From Candidatus Rokuibacteriota bacterium (GTDB taxonomy: Bacteria > Methylomirabilota > Methylomirabilia > Rokubacteriales > CSP1-6), in the NCBI GenBank assembly GCA_016177555.1, contig JACOVB010000090.1, positions 1 through 7,478 on the forward strand: a stretch of 7,478 nucleotides of DNA, written 5' to 3'. Both the position numbers and the translations under genes were made by a program. The notes beneath the pieces were generated by a model. The model searched no databases and had not been told where the DNA came from. It saw only the letters and a program-made list of their open reading frames with translations. Positions 1 through 6,987 of the stretch are shown here, one piece after another (positions within the stretch are counted from its first letter, which is position 1; each line of letters begins with the position of its first letter).

Positions 1-232
1 GCTCACCCTTCCCATGCGTTGCTTCGAACCGCGTGTCGAAGACCTCGCTGTGCAACCGCTGCTTGACCTCCCCGGGATCGGCGCACTCGAGGAAGAGCTC
101 CACCGCTTCCTTCAGGTTCGCCGTCGCCTCTTCCACGGTCGCGCCCTGACTCGCCACGTCGAGCTCGGGACAGAGCGCGACGTAGAGGTCGCCTTCCTTC
201 TCCAGGATCGCCGTATAAGAACTCTTGGGCAT
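1..232 (-). CDS. hicB: HicB-family antitoxin, 3' end missing at window edge
   Basis: About 77 residues are visible, from ATG at 232-230 to the left edge with no stop. The protein begins MPKSSYTAILEKEGDLYVAL and continues with CPELDVASQG and a TVEEATANLKEAVELFLE helix. This is the usual signature of the HicB/UPF0150 fold: a beta-hairpin, a 'CPELD...S.G.T..EA..NL..A' core, then a helix. Known HicB proteins neutralise the small RNA-cleaving toxin HicA, and many also repress their own operon. The start is supported by a GGAGGG ribosome binding site at 239-244, 6 nt upstream. Proteins of this subgroup are often about 75-85 residues long, so only a few may be missing. A hicA partner would be expected just beyond the left edge. 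It is not in this window, so the toxin-antitoxin role is inferred. Confidence 0.85.
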   Translation of the reverse strand, partial: MPKSSYTAILEKEGDLYVALCPELDVASQGATVEEATANLKEAVELFLECADPGEVKQRLHSEVFDTRFEATHGKGE

Positions 233-238
233 TCGGTT

Positions 239-244
239 CCCTCC
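239..244 (-). promoter_or_regulatory. Ribosome binding site of hicB
   Basis: GGAGGG on the minus strand lies 6 nt before the ATG at 232. It fixes the hicB start and suggests efficient translation independent of upstream genes. Confidence 0.7.
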
Positions 245-260
245 ATCGCTACGGTACCAA

Positions 261-297
261 GAGAACCGCCGGCCGTGGCAGGGAGGCCGGCGGTCTC
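261..297. terminator. Strong GC hairpin between korB and hicB, possible terminator
   Basis: ACCGCCGGCC (265-274) and GGCCGGCGGT (285-294) form a perfect 10-bp stem with a 10-nt loop. GAG/CTC extends the stem by 3 bp past one bulged A. It lies downstream of korB and upstream of hicB, where transcription from korB should end. No T-tract follows on either strand, so it is not a canonical Rho-independent terminator. It could instead slow polymerase or protect the korAB mRNA 3' end. Confidence 0.45.
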
Positions 298-309
298 CAC
301 GGCGTCGGT

Positions 310-360
310 CACCCCCCACCCTGCACCCTCTCCCCTGTGGGGAGAGGGAGGGGTGAGGGG
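310..360. repeat. Dispersed palindromic repeat (CCCTCTCCCC-TGT-GGGGAGAGGG)
   Basis: A perfect 10-bp inverted repeat occupies 326-335 and 339-348 around a 3-nt loop. It is flanked by outer complementary blocks, CACCCC near 310-316 and GGGGTG at 350-355, that lengthen the stem across an internal loop. From general knowledge, very similar C-rich/G-rich palindromes are scattered in many copies between genes of GC-rich bacterial genomes, where they yield spurious peptides such as PLWGEG. It sits immediately downstream of the korB stop. I see only one copy here, so its dispersed nature is not shown by this window. Confidence 0.6.
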
Positions 361-375
361 ACGGGACATCGGTGG

Positions 376-1412
<1,037 letters not shown>

Positions 1413-1416
<4 letters not shown>

Positions 1417-3284
1417 GGCTTGGCCTCCAGGAGCTGGGCGATGGCCTCGTAGATCTCCTGGGTCTGCAGCGGCATCCCGCGCACGCGGTTGAAGCCCACC
1501 GCGTCCACGAGGTACTCGGCGCGGAGCATGCGGACCAGCTGGCCGCTGTTGATCTCCGGCACGAGCACCCGGCGGTACTGACGCAGGATCTGGCCCAGGT
1601 CGGGCGGCAGCGGGTTCAGGTGGCGGAGGTGGATGGACGCCACCGCCTTGCCCTCCATCTGCGCCTCCTCGGTGGCCGCCGTGATGGCCCCGTAGGTTCC
1701 CCCCCAGCCGACCACCAGCACCTCGCCTCCGTGCGGGCCGTTGATGGTCGTGGGCGGGATCTCCTGGCCGACGCGCCGCACCTTCTCGGCGCGCATCCTC
1801 ACCATGTGGTCGTGGTTGTCCGGGTCGTAGGAGATGTTCCCGGTCACGTCCTCCTTCTCGATGCCGCCGATCCGGTGCTCGAGCCCCGGCGTGCCGGGCC
1901 GCACCCACGGCCGCGCCAGCGTGGCCGCGTCGCGCAGGTACGGGAAGAATCCCTCCGCCTCGGTCCGGAACGTGACGGGGATGTCCGGCAGCGTCGTCGG
2001 GTCCGGGATGAGCCACGGCTCCGACCCGTTGGCGAGATAACCGTCGGACAGCACGATCACCGGCACCATGTACTTCACGGCGATGCGGATCGCCTCGTAG
2101 GCGATGAAGAAGCAGTCACCCGGGCTCGCCGGGGCCAGGACGACCGCCGGCGCCTCGCTGTTGCGCCCGTACATCGCCTGCATGAGATCGGCCTGCTCGG
2201 TCTTGGTCGGCAGCCCGGTGCTGGGTCCGCCGCGCTGGACGTCGATGATCACCACGGGCAATTCGGCCATCACCGCCAGGCCGATGGCCTCGCCCTTGAG
2301 CGCGATGCCCGGGCCGCTCGAGGCGGTGACGCCGATGGCCCCGCCGAAGGCCGCGCCGATGATCGAGCCCATGGCCGCGATCTCGTCCTCGGCCTGGAAG
2401 GTCCGGATGCGGAAGCGCTTGTGCAGGGCCAGCTCGTGGAGGATGTCGCTGGCCGGCGTGATCGGGTAGGCGCCGAAGACCACCGGCAGCTGGGTGCGCT
2501 GGGCCGCCGCGAGCACGCCCCAGGCCAGCGCGCGGTTGCCGGTCATGCTGCGGTAGACGCCAGGCGCCATCTCCGCCGGCTCGATCCCGTAATGCTCGCT
2601 GAACATCTCCGCGGTCTCGCCGAAGGCGTGCCCGGCCTTGAGCACCCGGATATTGGCCTCGACGAATTGCGGGTTCCTCGCGAAGCGCTTCTTGATGGCG
2701 TCCAGCGAGGGATCCAGGGGGCGCGTGTAGATCCAGGAGACGAGCCCCAGCGCGAAGAAGTTCTTGCAGCGCTCCTTCTCCTGTGCCTTCAGCGGCAGAT
2801 CTGCGAGCGCCTTCCTGGTGAGCCCGGTGATGTCCACCTGGTGGACGCGGTACTTCTCGGCGAGCCCCGCGTCGTCCAGCGGGTTGGACTGGTAGCCGGC
2901 CTTGGCCAGGTTGCGATCCTCGAAGGCTGCCGTGTTCACGATGAGGATGCCACCGGGCTTGAGGTCGCCGAGATGCACCTTGAAGGCCGCCGGGTTCATG
3001 GCCACCAGCGCATCGAGCTGGTCCCCGGGGGTGTACACCCGCTGGCTGCCGAACTGGAGCTGAAAGGAGGAGACGCCGAAGAGGGTGCCGGCCGGCGCGC
3101 GGATCTCCGCGGGGTAGTTGGGCAGGGTGGCGATGTCGTTGCCCGCCCAGGCCGCCTCGGTGGTGAACTGCTCGCCGGTGACCTGCATGCCGTCCCCCGA
3201 GTCTCCGGCGAAGCGAATCACGGCTCGCGTCAGCGTCCGTCGGGGCTTCCCGACGGCGGATGCGGGCGCCACGGTCTCGCTCAT
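1413..3284 (-). CDS. korA: 2-oxoglutarate:ferredoxin oxidoreductase alpha subunit, gamma-alpha fusion (KorA)
   Basis: The protein has 623 residues, the expected size for KorA in which the gamma and alpha domains of ancestral 2-oxoacid oxidoreductases are fused. Residues about 18-215 are the gamma domain (RFAGDSGDGMQ at 24-34, then LPNYPAEIRAPAG). Residues about 250-480 are the pyrimidine-binding alpha domain, with YPITPASD at 273-280, FQAEDE ending at 301, SSGPG at 323-327 and RGGPSTGLPTKTEQADL at 351-367. The remainder, up to the QEIYEAIAQLLEAKP tail, is the C-terminal Rossmann-like domain. GPSTGLPTKTEQ is typical of KorA-type enzymes. The ATG at 3284-3282 is preceded by GGAAAGGA about 8 nt upstream. 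KorA and KorB together should form the cytoplasmic heterotetramer. No ferredoxin subunit gene (korD/korC type) lies beside them, so a separate ferredoxin is needed. Substrate preference for 2-oxoglutarate is inferred from motifs. Confidence 0.95.
1424..1428 (-). promoter_or_regulatory. Ribosome binding site of korB inside korA
   Basis: GGAGG on the minus strand lies 7 nt before the GTG at 1416 and within the last codons of korA. It decides the non-ATG start and supports coupled synthesis of the two subunits. Confidence 0.7.
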
Positions 3285-3349
3285 GCGCTCTGTCCTTTCC
3301 TGCTCTCCCGCTGCGCGCTCCCTACCGGCCGCGCCGGCACCGGCCAGAC

Positions 3350-3372
3350 TCCGCGGCGGGGGGAGCCGCGGA
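3350..3372. repeat. GC hairpin in the korA leader
   Basis: TCCGCGGC (3350-3357) and GCCGCGGA (3365-3372) form a perfect 8-bp stem with a 7-nt G-rich loop. Read on the minus strand, it falls in the presumed 5' leader of korAB and downstream of the MBL gene. A second structured patch follows toward korA, with ACCGGCC twice at 3324-3330 and 3340-3346. No T-tract follows, so a simple intrinsic terminator is unlikely. Attenuation or processing is possible but unproven. Confidence 0.4.
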
Positions 3373-3422
3373 TCAGTGTGTCACCGGAGAGCCCTTCGGG
3401 GGGGTGCAAGAGCCCGAGGGCC

Positions 3423-3451
3423 ATGCTACCGAACCGGACCTGGATTCGCAA
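3423..3451 (-). promoter_or_regulatory. Candidate sigma70-type promoter for korAB
   Basis: On the minus strand, TTGCGA (3451-3446) and TAGCAT (3428-3423) are separated by exactly 17 nt. Each matches the consensus at 4 of 6 positions. Transcription would start near 3415 and give a leader of about 130 nt before the korA ATG. It is in the 204-bp gap between the MBL gene and korA, the only sizeable gap upstream of korA. The rest of the gap (3285-3488) holds the hairpin and repeats noted separately and no credible gene. Confidence 0.35.
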
Positions 3452-3488
3452 CTTTGCTGAGGTCTTCCTTCCTCGCGGTGGGGTACGG

Positions 3489-4505
3489 TCACACGGCGGC
3501 CCCGCGCCGGGCCTCGTACTGGATCACGGGGTTCGGCTCGCGCTCCACGTCGTCGAGGTTGGCGATGCGCAGCTCGCCCAGCTGGAAGAGGTATTCCACG
3601 TGGGCGCCCGCCTCCTCGAGGGCCAGGATCCGGTTGTAGGACATCTGCTCCCCGAAGAGCCGCTTGGAGACGCCCACCAGCGACTGCGCCTCGCCGCAGA
3701 TGTCCAGCACCTGATCGAGGCGCTTGCGGTGATGGGCGATGATGTCCTCGACGCGCCCCGAGATGTCCTCGATGGGCGTCTCGTGGCCCGGCAGCGCCAC
3801 CGTCATGCCCTCGACGCGCCGGATCTTCTCCAGCGACTGGAGATACAGCTCGAGCCCGCAGAAGGGCGTGATGGAGGCCGGCGACTGATGCGGCGTGATG
3901 CGGGCCAGCACGTGGTCCGCGGTGAAGAGCAGATCCTCCACCTCGAGGCAGATCTGCCCCGGGCAATGGCCCGGCGTGTGATGCACGCGGTAGCCGTTGA
4001 TGATCCGGTCCTGGTCGCGGACCGCGTGCTTGATCTCCACCGACTTGAAGAAGTCCTTCGAGAAGCGGTACAGCTCCTCGAGCGCGGCCCGCGCCGCGGG
4101 CTTCACCCCCGCCCGCTCCATGAAGACGCGCAGGTCCTTGGAGGCCAGCACGATGCGCTCCTCGAAGTTGTTCAGCACGCGCGCGTCCAGCTCGTGCACG
4201 TACACCTCGGCGCCGCCCGGGCGGGCGAAGCGCCCCACCCAGCCGAAGTGGTCGATGTGGGCGTGGCTGATGATCACGTGCTGGACCTTCTCGAGGCTCA
4301 CGTCCTCGCGGAAGCGCTCCCGCACCTCCGCGACGTGGCGCTCCAGCCCCTCGATGGACATCTCCGTGCCCGAGCCCACGTCGAAGAGCGTGATGAGGTC
4401 TCCGTCCAGGATCAGGTAGATGTTGTTGATGTGGCCCGGAAAGGTCTCCACGGGCATCATGTACACGCGAATGCCCGAGGCGGAGAGAAAGCGCGTCACG
4501 TCCAT
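3489..4505 (-). CDS. Metallo-beta-lactamase-fold hydrolase
   Basis: This is a 338-residue soluble protein with a complete MBL metal-binding set: SHAHIDHFG (H81, H83, D85, H86), HTPGHCPG (H180), FTADHVL (D197) and LPGHETPI (H241). An intact di-metal (usually zinc) hydrolase centre is therefore expected. Residues about 10-245 are the MBL core. About 250-310 is a helical C-terminal part, including RVEDIIAHHRKRLDQVLDI, as found in MBL hydrolases with a winged-helix-like tail (LACTB2-like). It resembles thioesterase, glyoxalase II or RNA/nucleotide hydrolase relatives, and the sequence does not say which. There is no signal peptide. The start is ATG at 4505-4503, with only a weak upstream GAG as ribosome site. 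It lies 40 bp after vapC and 204 bp before korA on the same strand. A role in CoA-ester or acyl metabolism beside KorAB is speculation. Confidence 0.9.
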   Translation of the reverse strand: MDVTRFLSASGIRVYMMPVETFPGHINNIYLILDGDLITLFDVGSGTEMSIEGLERHVAEVRERFREDVSLEKVQHVIISHAHIDHFGWVGRFARPGGAEVYVHELDARVLNNFEERIVLASKDLRVFMERAGVKPAARAALEELYRFSKDFFKSVEIKHAVRDQDRIINGYRVHHTPGHCPGQICLEVEDLLFTADHVLARITPHQSPASITPFCGLELYLQSLEKIRRVEGMTVALPGHETPIEDISGRVEDIIAHHRKRLDQVLDICGEAQSLVGVSKRLFGEQMSYNRILALEEAGAHVEYLFQLGELRIANLDDVEREPNPVIQYEARRGAAV

Positions 4506-4545
4506 GGCTCTACGGTACCATGACGTGCGGCGGGCCGTGGGCGGG

Positions 4546-4926
4546 TCAGCGAGACCGGTAGAGGCTGAGGCCCGGGACGTCCTCGAAGTCCGCCGGGTTG
4601 AGGGTCCAGAGGGCCGCCCCGTGCGCGAGCGCGCACGCGGCGATGGCGAGGTCCACGGCGCGAGCCCGGGGGCGTCGCGCCGCCCGGTGGAGGTCAGCCG
4701 CGACCGCCGCCTCTCGGGGCCCGAACGGGACGGCGGCCGCGGCCGGGAACAGGGCCTCCTGGGCCCGGAGCTCCTCGGGCGTCCGCGGCCCGCGCAGCCA
4801 CTCGTACAGCGTCAGGGCGCTGATGCCGAGGCGCTCCCCCGACTCGATGGCCGCGCGGATCTGCGCGGCGGAGCGCCGGTCGCGCGTGAGGGCGTCCACG
4901 AGCGCAGAGGTGTCGAGGTGGATCAT
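4546..4926 (-). CDS. vapC: PIN-domain ribonuclease toxin (VapC type)
   Basis: A PIN domain spans the whole 126-residue protein. Acidic residues for Mg-dependent RNA cleavage are present: D5 in MIHLDTSALVDAL, E42 in LTLYEWLRG, D92 in AVDLAIAACAL, and D113 in the TLNPADFEDVPGL block near the C terminus. VapC toxins cut tRNA, rRNA or mRNA when not bound by their antitoxin. The ATG at 4926-4924 overlaps the stop of the ribbon-helix-helix gene as ATGA, a layout typical of vapBC pairs and consistent with translational coupling. Only a weak GGGG-type ribosome site precedes it. With all key acidic residues intact, the toxin is probably active. Its target cannot be read from the sequence. Confidence 0.88.
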   Translation of the reverse strand: MIHLDTSALVDALTRDRRSAAQIRAAIESGERLGISALTLYEWLRGPRTPEELRAQEALFPAAAAVPFGPREAAVAADLHRAARRPRARAVDLAIAACALAHGAALWTLNPADFEDVPGLSLYRSR

Positions 4927-5225
4927 CGCCCCGCGCTGCGGGCTCGCCGGAGGCTCCCCGCCCGACGTGAGGCGCCGATCTCCTTCAGCTCGGCGTCCAC
5001 GTCGCGGGCGGGTCGGGGACGGATCGCGGGAACCACGCGGTCGAAGACCTCGAGCAGGCGCCGCCGCTCGTCCTCGGAGAGCCTGCCGCTGCGCTCGTCG
5101 TAGTCGCGGATGGCCTCCCGCACCACCTGACTCTGGGGTCTGGACAGCCGCGCCGCCGTGCGGCGCAGCCGCGCGACGGTCTCGGCATCGAGGGTGAATG
5201 TCACCTTGGTCATTTCGATTGCCAT
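4923..5225 (-). CDS. vapB: Ribbon-helix-helix antitoxin (VapB/CopG type)
   Basis: The protein has 100 residues. The N terminus reads MAIEMTKVTFTLDAETVARL, then RRTAARLSRPQSQVVREAI: a beta strand (VTFTLD), helix 1, a SRPQS turn, and helix 2. This is the ribbon-helix-helix DNA-binding fold of CopG/Arc/VapB repressors. The basic, charged C-terminal half (about 50-100) should wrap the PIN toxin. The stop TGA at 4925-4923 overlaps the toxin ATG. I chose ATG at 5225. ATG at 5213 (MTKVTF) is an equally possible start because neither has a clear Shine-Dalgarno. The frame remains open upstream into the LysR gene, but that part is proline/arginine-rich antisense-like sequence and is not part of the antitoxin. 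The protein probably represses its own operon. Confidence 0.85.
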   Translation of the reverse strand: MAIEMTKVTFTLDAETVARLRRTAARLSRPQSQVVREAIRDYDERSGRLSEDERRRLLEVFDRVVPAIRPRPARDVDAELKEIGASRRAGSLRRARSAGR

Positions 5226-5236
5226 ACTACCATACT
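5222..5236 (-). promoter_or_regulatory. Tandem AGTATGG repeat at the antitoxin start, candidate operator
   Basis: CCATACT occurs at 5222-5228 and again at 5230-5236 (AGTATGG on the minus strand), with an 8-bp period and the first copy overlapping the vapB ATG. Ribbon-helix-helix dimers commonly bind short tandem or inverted sites at their own promoter. The placement fits autoregulation, but the repeat is short. The 68-bp gap 5226-5293 also holds a weak 6-bp hairpin (5250-5255 with 5264-5269). Confidence 0.3.
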
Positions 5237-5293
5237 GCTGGCTGCCATGGCCCTCGTGCTGATGAGGGCGCGGGCGGGTTCGCCATGCCGGGC

Positions 5294-6202
5294 TCAGGCT
5301 GGGGTGCTGCCGGCGCCCGCGTCGTCGGCCTTCTGCAGAAGCTCGATGAAGCGCGCCACCGCGGGCGTCAGGCGCTTGCCGCGCCGGTGGATGATGGCGA
5401 TGGGGCGCACGAGCCCCGGGATGGCGAGCGGGACGGCGGCGAGCGTCCGGATCTCCACCTCCTTCAGCACGGTGGGCCGCGGCAGGATGCTGATGCCGGC
5501 GGCGATCCCGATGGCCTGCTTGATGGTCTCCACGTTGTCGAACTCCATGACGACGTTCACGCGCACGCTGTGCTGCTTGAGCGCGCGGTCGATGGTCTTG
5601 CGGATGGCCAGGTCGTGGTCGAAGGCGACGAAGGCCTCGCCGTTGAGGTCGGCCGGGGTCACGCGCCGCTTGCGGGCCAGCCGGTGGCTCGGATGGGTCA
5701 CGACCACCATGGGCTCCGAGCGGAGCGGGAGGACCTCCAGCGCGCGCGTGGCCGTCGGGTAGGAGAGGATGCCCACATCCGCCTCGTCGTTGAGCACGGC
5801 CTCCACCACCTTGTGCGGGTGCAGGCACTCCAGCAGCACGCGCGCCTGCGGGTGCGCCGACATGAAGGGGTGCATGTGGCGGCTCATGTCGTGGAGCCCG
5901 ACAGAGTAGATGGCGGCCACGCGCACCGTCCCCTCCACCCGCTGGCGCGAGGCGGCCAGCTCCGCGCGCGCCTGCTCGAAGCCCTGGAGCAGCGTCCGGC
6001 ACGCCTCGAAGAAGCCGCGGCCCTCCTCCGTGGGCTGGAGCGGCCGGCGCGAGCGGTCGAGCAGCACGGCGCCGAGCTCGGCCTCGAGCTGCTGGATGGC
6101 CTGGCTCGCCGCCGACTGGGAGACGCCGCTGGCCGTGGCGCCCCGCGAAAAGCTTCGCAGCCGCGCCACCTCGCAGTAGAGCTTCAGGGTGTCGAGGTTC
6201 AC
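5294..6202 (-). CDS. LysR-type transcriptional regulator divergent from gltB
   Basis: The protein has 302 residues, standard for LysR regulators. Residues 1-62 are the winged helix-turn-helix, with LKLYCEVARLRSFSRGA, then SQSAASQAIQQLEAELG and LLDRSRRPLQPTEEG. Residues 63-90 are the linker helix. Residues about 91-295 are the substrate-binding domain (TVRVAAIYSVGLHDM, then IKQAIGIAAGISILPRPTV). The start is GTG at 6202-6200. It is the only reasonable start, because an in-frame TAG lies four codons upstream and the helix-turn-helix begins at once. No good Shine-Dalgarno is visible. The gene is read away from gltB across a 108-bp gap, the usual position of a LysR regulator relative to its target. 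The layout matches gltC-gltAB in Bacillus subtilis, but the sequence is not an obvious GltC. CysB/CysL-like or CbbR-like roles remain possible. It may also bind a 2-oxoacid or nitrogen signal, which is inference. Confidence 0.93.
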   Translation of the reverse strand: MNLDTLKLYCEVARLRSFSRGATASGVSQSAASQAIQQLEAELGAVLLDRSRRPLQPTEEGRGFFEACRTLLQGFEQARAELAASRQRVEGTVRVAAIYSVGLHDMSRHMHPFMSAHPQARVLLECLHPHKVVEAVLNDEADVGILSYPTATRALEVLPLRSEPMVVVTHPSHRLARKRRVTPADLNGEAFVAFDHDLAIRKTIDRALKQHSVRVNVVMEFDNVETIKQAIGIAAGISILPRPTVLKEVEIRTLAAVPLAIPGLVRPIAIIHRRGKRLTPAVARFIELLQKADDAGAGSTPA

Positions 6203-6256
6203 GACGCCACGCTACACTATCAGCACGGCTAATGGAATGATTTTTCACGTTTGCGC

Positions 6257-6285
6257 TTGGCTAATGCCCCGGGCTGGTGTATCGT
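6257..6285 (+). promoter_or_regulatory. Candidate sigma70-type promoter for gltB
   Basis: TTGGCT (6257-6262) and TATCGT (6280-6285) are 17 nt apart, each 4 of 6 to consensus. Transcription would start near 6292, about 19 nt before the gltB ATG, leaving just enough room for the ribosome site GGAGG at 6299-6303, 7 nt before the start. A weak -10 that depends on an activator would suit LysR control. Confidence 0.4.
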
Positions 6286-6298
6286 CTCGCTTCAACAT

Positions 6299-6303
6299 GG
6301 AGG
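6299..6303 (+). promoter_or_regulatory. Ribosome binding site of gltB
   Basis: GGAGG lies 7 nt before the ATG at 6311. It fixes the start. The resulting propeptide length before C22 agrees with the family. Confidence 0.75.
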
Positions 6304-6310
6304 ACGCGCG

Positions 6311-6987
6311 ATGACGACGCCGGGTATGCCCGAAGCGCAGGGCCTGTACGACCCCGTCCACGAGCACGACGCCTGCGGCGTGGGCTTCGTCGTGGACATC
6401 AAGGGGCGGCGCTCGCATGCCATCGTGAGCCAGGCGCTCACGGTGCTGAAGAACCTGCTCCACCGCGGCGCGTGCGGCTGCGAGGTCAACACGGGCGACG
6501 GCGCGGGCATCCTCATCCAGATGCCGCATGCCTTCCTCTCGCGCGAGACGGAGCGAGCCGGCTTCCCCCTCCCCCAGCCCGGCCACTACGGCGCGGGACT
6601 CGTCTTCCTGCCGCGCGATCCCGCGCAGGCGGACGCGTGCCGCCAGATCCTGGCCGAGATCATCCGCGAAGAGGGGCAGGCGCTGCTCGGCTGGCGCGAG
6701 GTGCCGGCGGACTCCTCCCTCGTGGGCCCGTCGGCCCGCTCCGTGGAGCCCGTGTTCCAGCAGGTGTTCATCGCCCGCGCGGCGGGGGTGCCGGACCGGG
6801 CGGCCTTCGAGCGGAAGCTGTACGTGATCCGCAAGCGCGCCGAGCACGCCGTCCGGCGGTCGAGCCTGTCCGAGCGCGGCTACTTCTACCTGCCAAGCCT
6901 CTCGGCGAACACGCTCATCTACAAGGGCATGCTCTCGGCCGACCAGATCGAGCCCATGTTCCCCGACGTGACGGATCCGCTGGTGGA
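6311..6987 (+). CDS. gltB: Glutamate synthase large subunit, N-terminal part only (truncated at an inverted junction)
   Basis: About 225 codons of the glutamine amidotransferase (class II, Ntn hydrolase) domain are present. This domain releases ammonia from glutamine for the reductive amination of 2-oxoglutarate. HEHDACGVGFVVDIKG places the nucleophile at C22, so a 21-residue propeptide is removed, as in known GltB. Next come LLHRGACGCEVNTGDGAG, LPQPGHYGAGLVFLP and SLSANTLIYKGML, and the match ends at MFPDVTDPLV. Family members then read ESALALVHQRFSTNT. Here the frame instead gives DQRQGRLDQGVGHVGEH, which is antisense to a second gltB, and stays open to the window end without a stop. Full GltB is about 1500 residues, so about 85% is absent. 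GGAGG at 6299-6303 supports the ATG. As written, the gene cannot make an active synthase. Confidence 0.9.

Larger units (their letters stand above)
6203..6310. promoter_or_regulatory. lysR-gltB divergent control region
   Basis: The 108-bp gap is distinctly AT-richer than its surroundings around 6227-6267. It holds GGCTAATG twice in the same orientation (6227-6234 and 6259-6266), 32 bp apart, which is about three helical turns. Between them is TGGAATGATTTTTCA (6233-6247), a near-palindrome (TGGAA, 5 nt, TTTCA) like the 15-bp dyads bound by LysR regulators. The second GGCTAATG overlaps the candidate gltB -35 element, so a regulator bound here could contact RNA polymerase. Confidence 0.45.

Noticed and set aside
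1417..2016. Extended N terminus of korB reaching up to 2016
   Set aside because: The frame is open, but the extra 200 residues overlap korA and are low-complexity. The GTG at 1416 has a good ribosome site and the match to KorB begins there.
1620..4523. 967-codon open frame on the plus strand
   Set aside because: It lies antisense to korA and the MBL gene, crosses the gap between them, and encodes Arg/Gly/Leu/His-rich low-complexity sequence. Long antisense frames are expected at this GC content. Motif-rich proteins are on the other strand.
5198..6232. 344-codon open frame on the plus strand
   Set aside because: Antisense to the LysR gene, His/Arg/Gly-rich, with no domain.
5226..6248. Extended N terminus of the antitoxin reaching up to 6248
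   Set aside because: It overlaps the LysR gene in another frame and has shadow composition. The ribbon-helix-helix fold begins at MAIEMTK.
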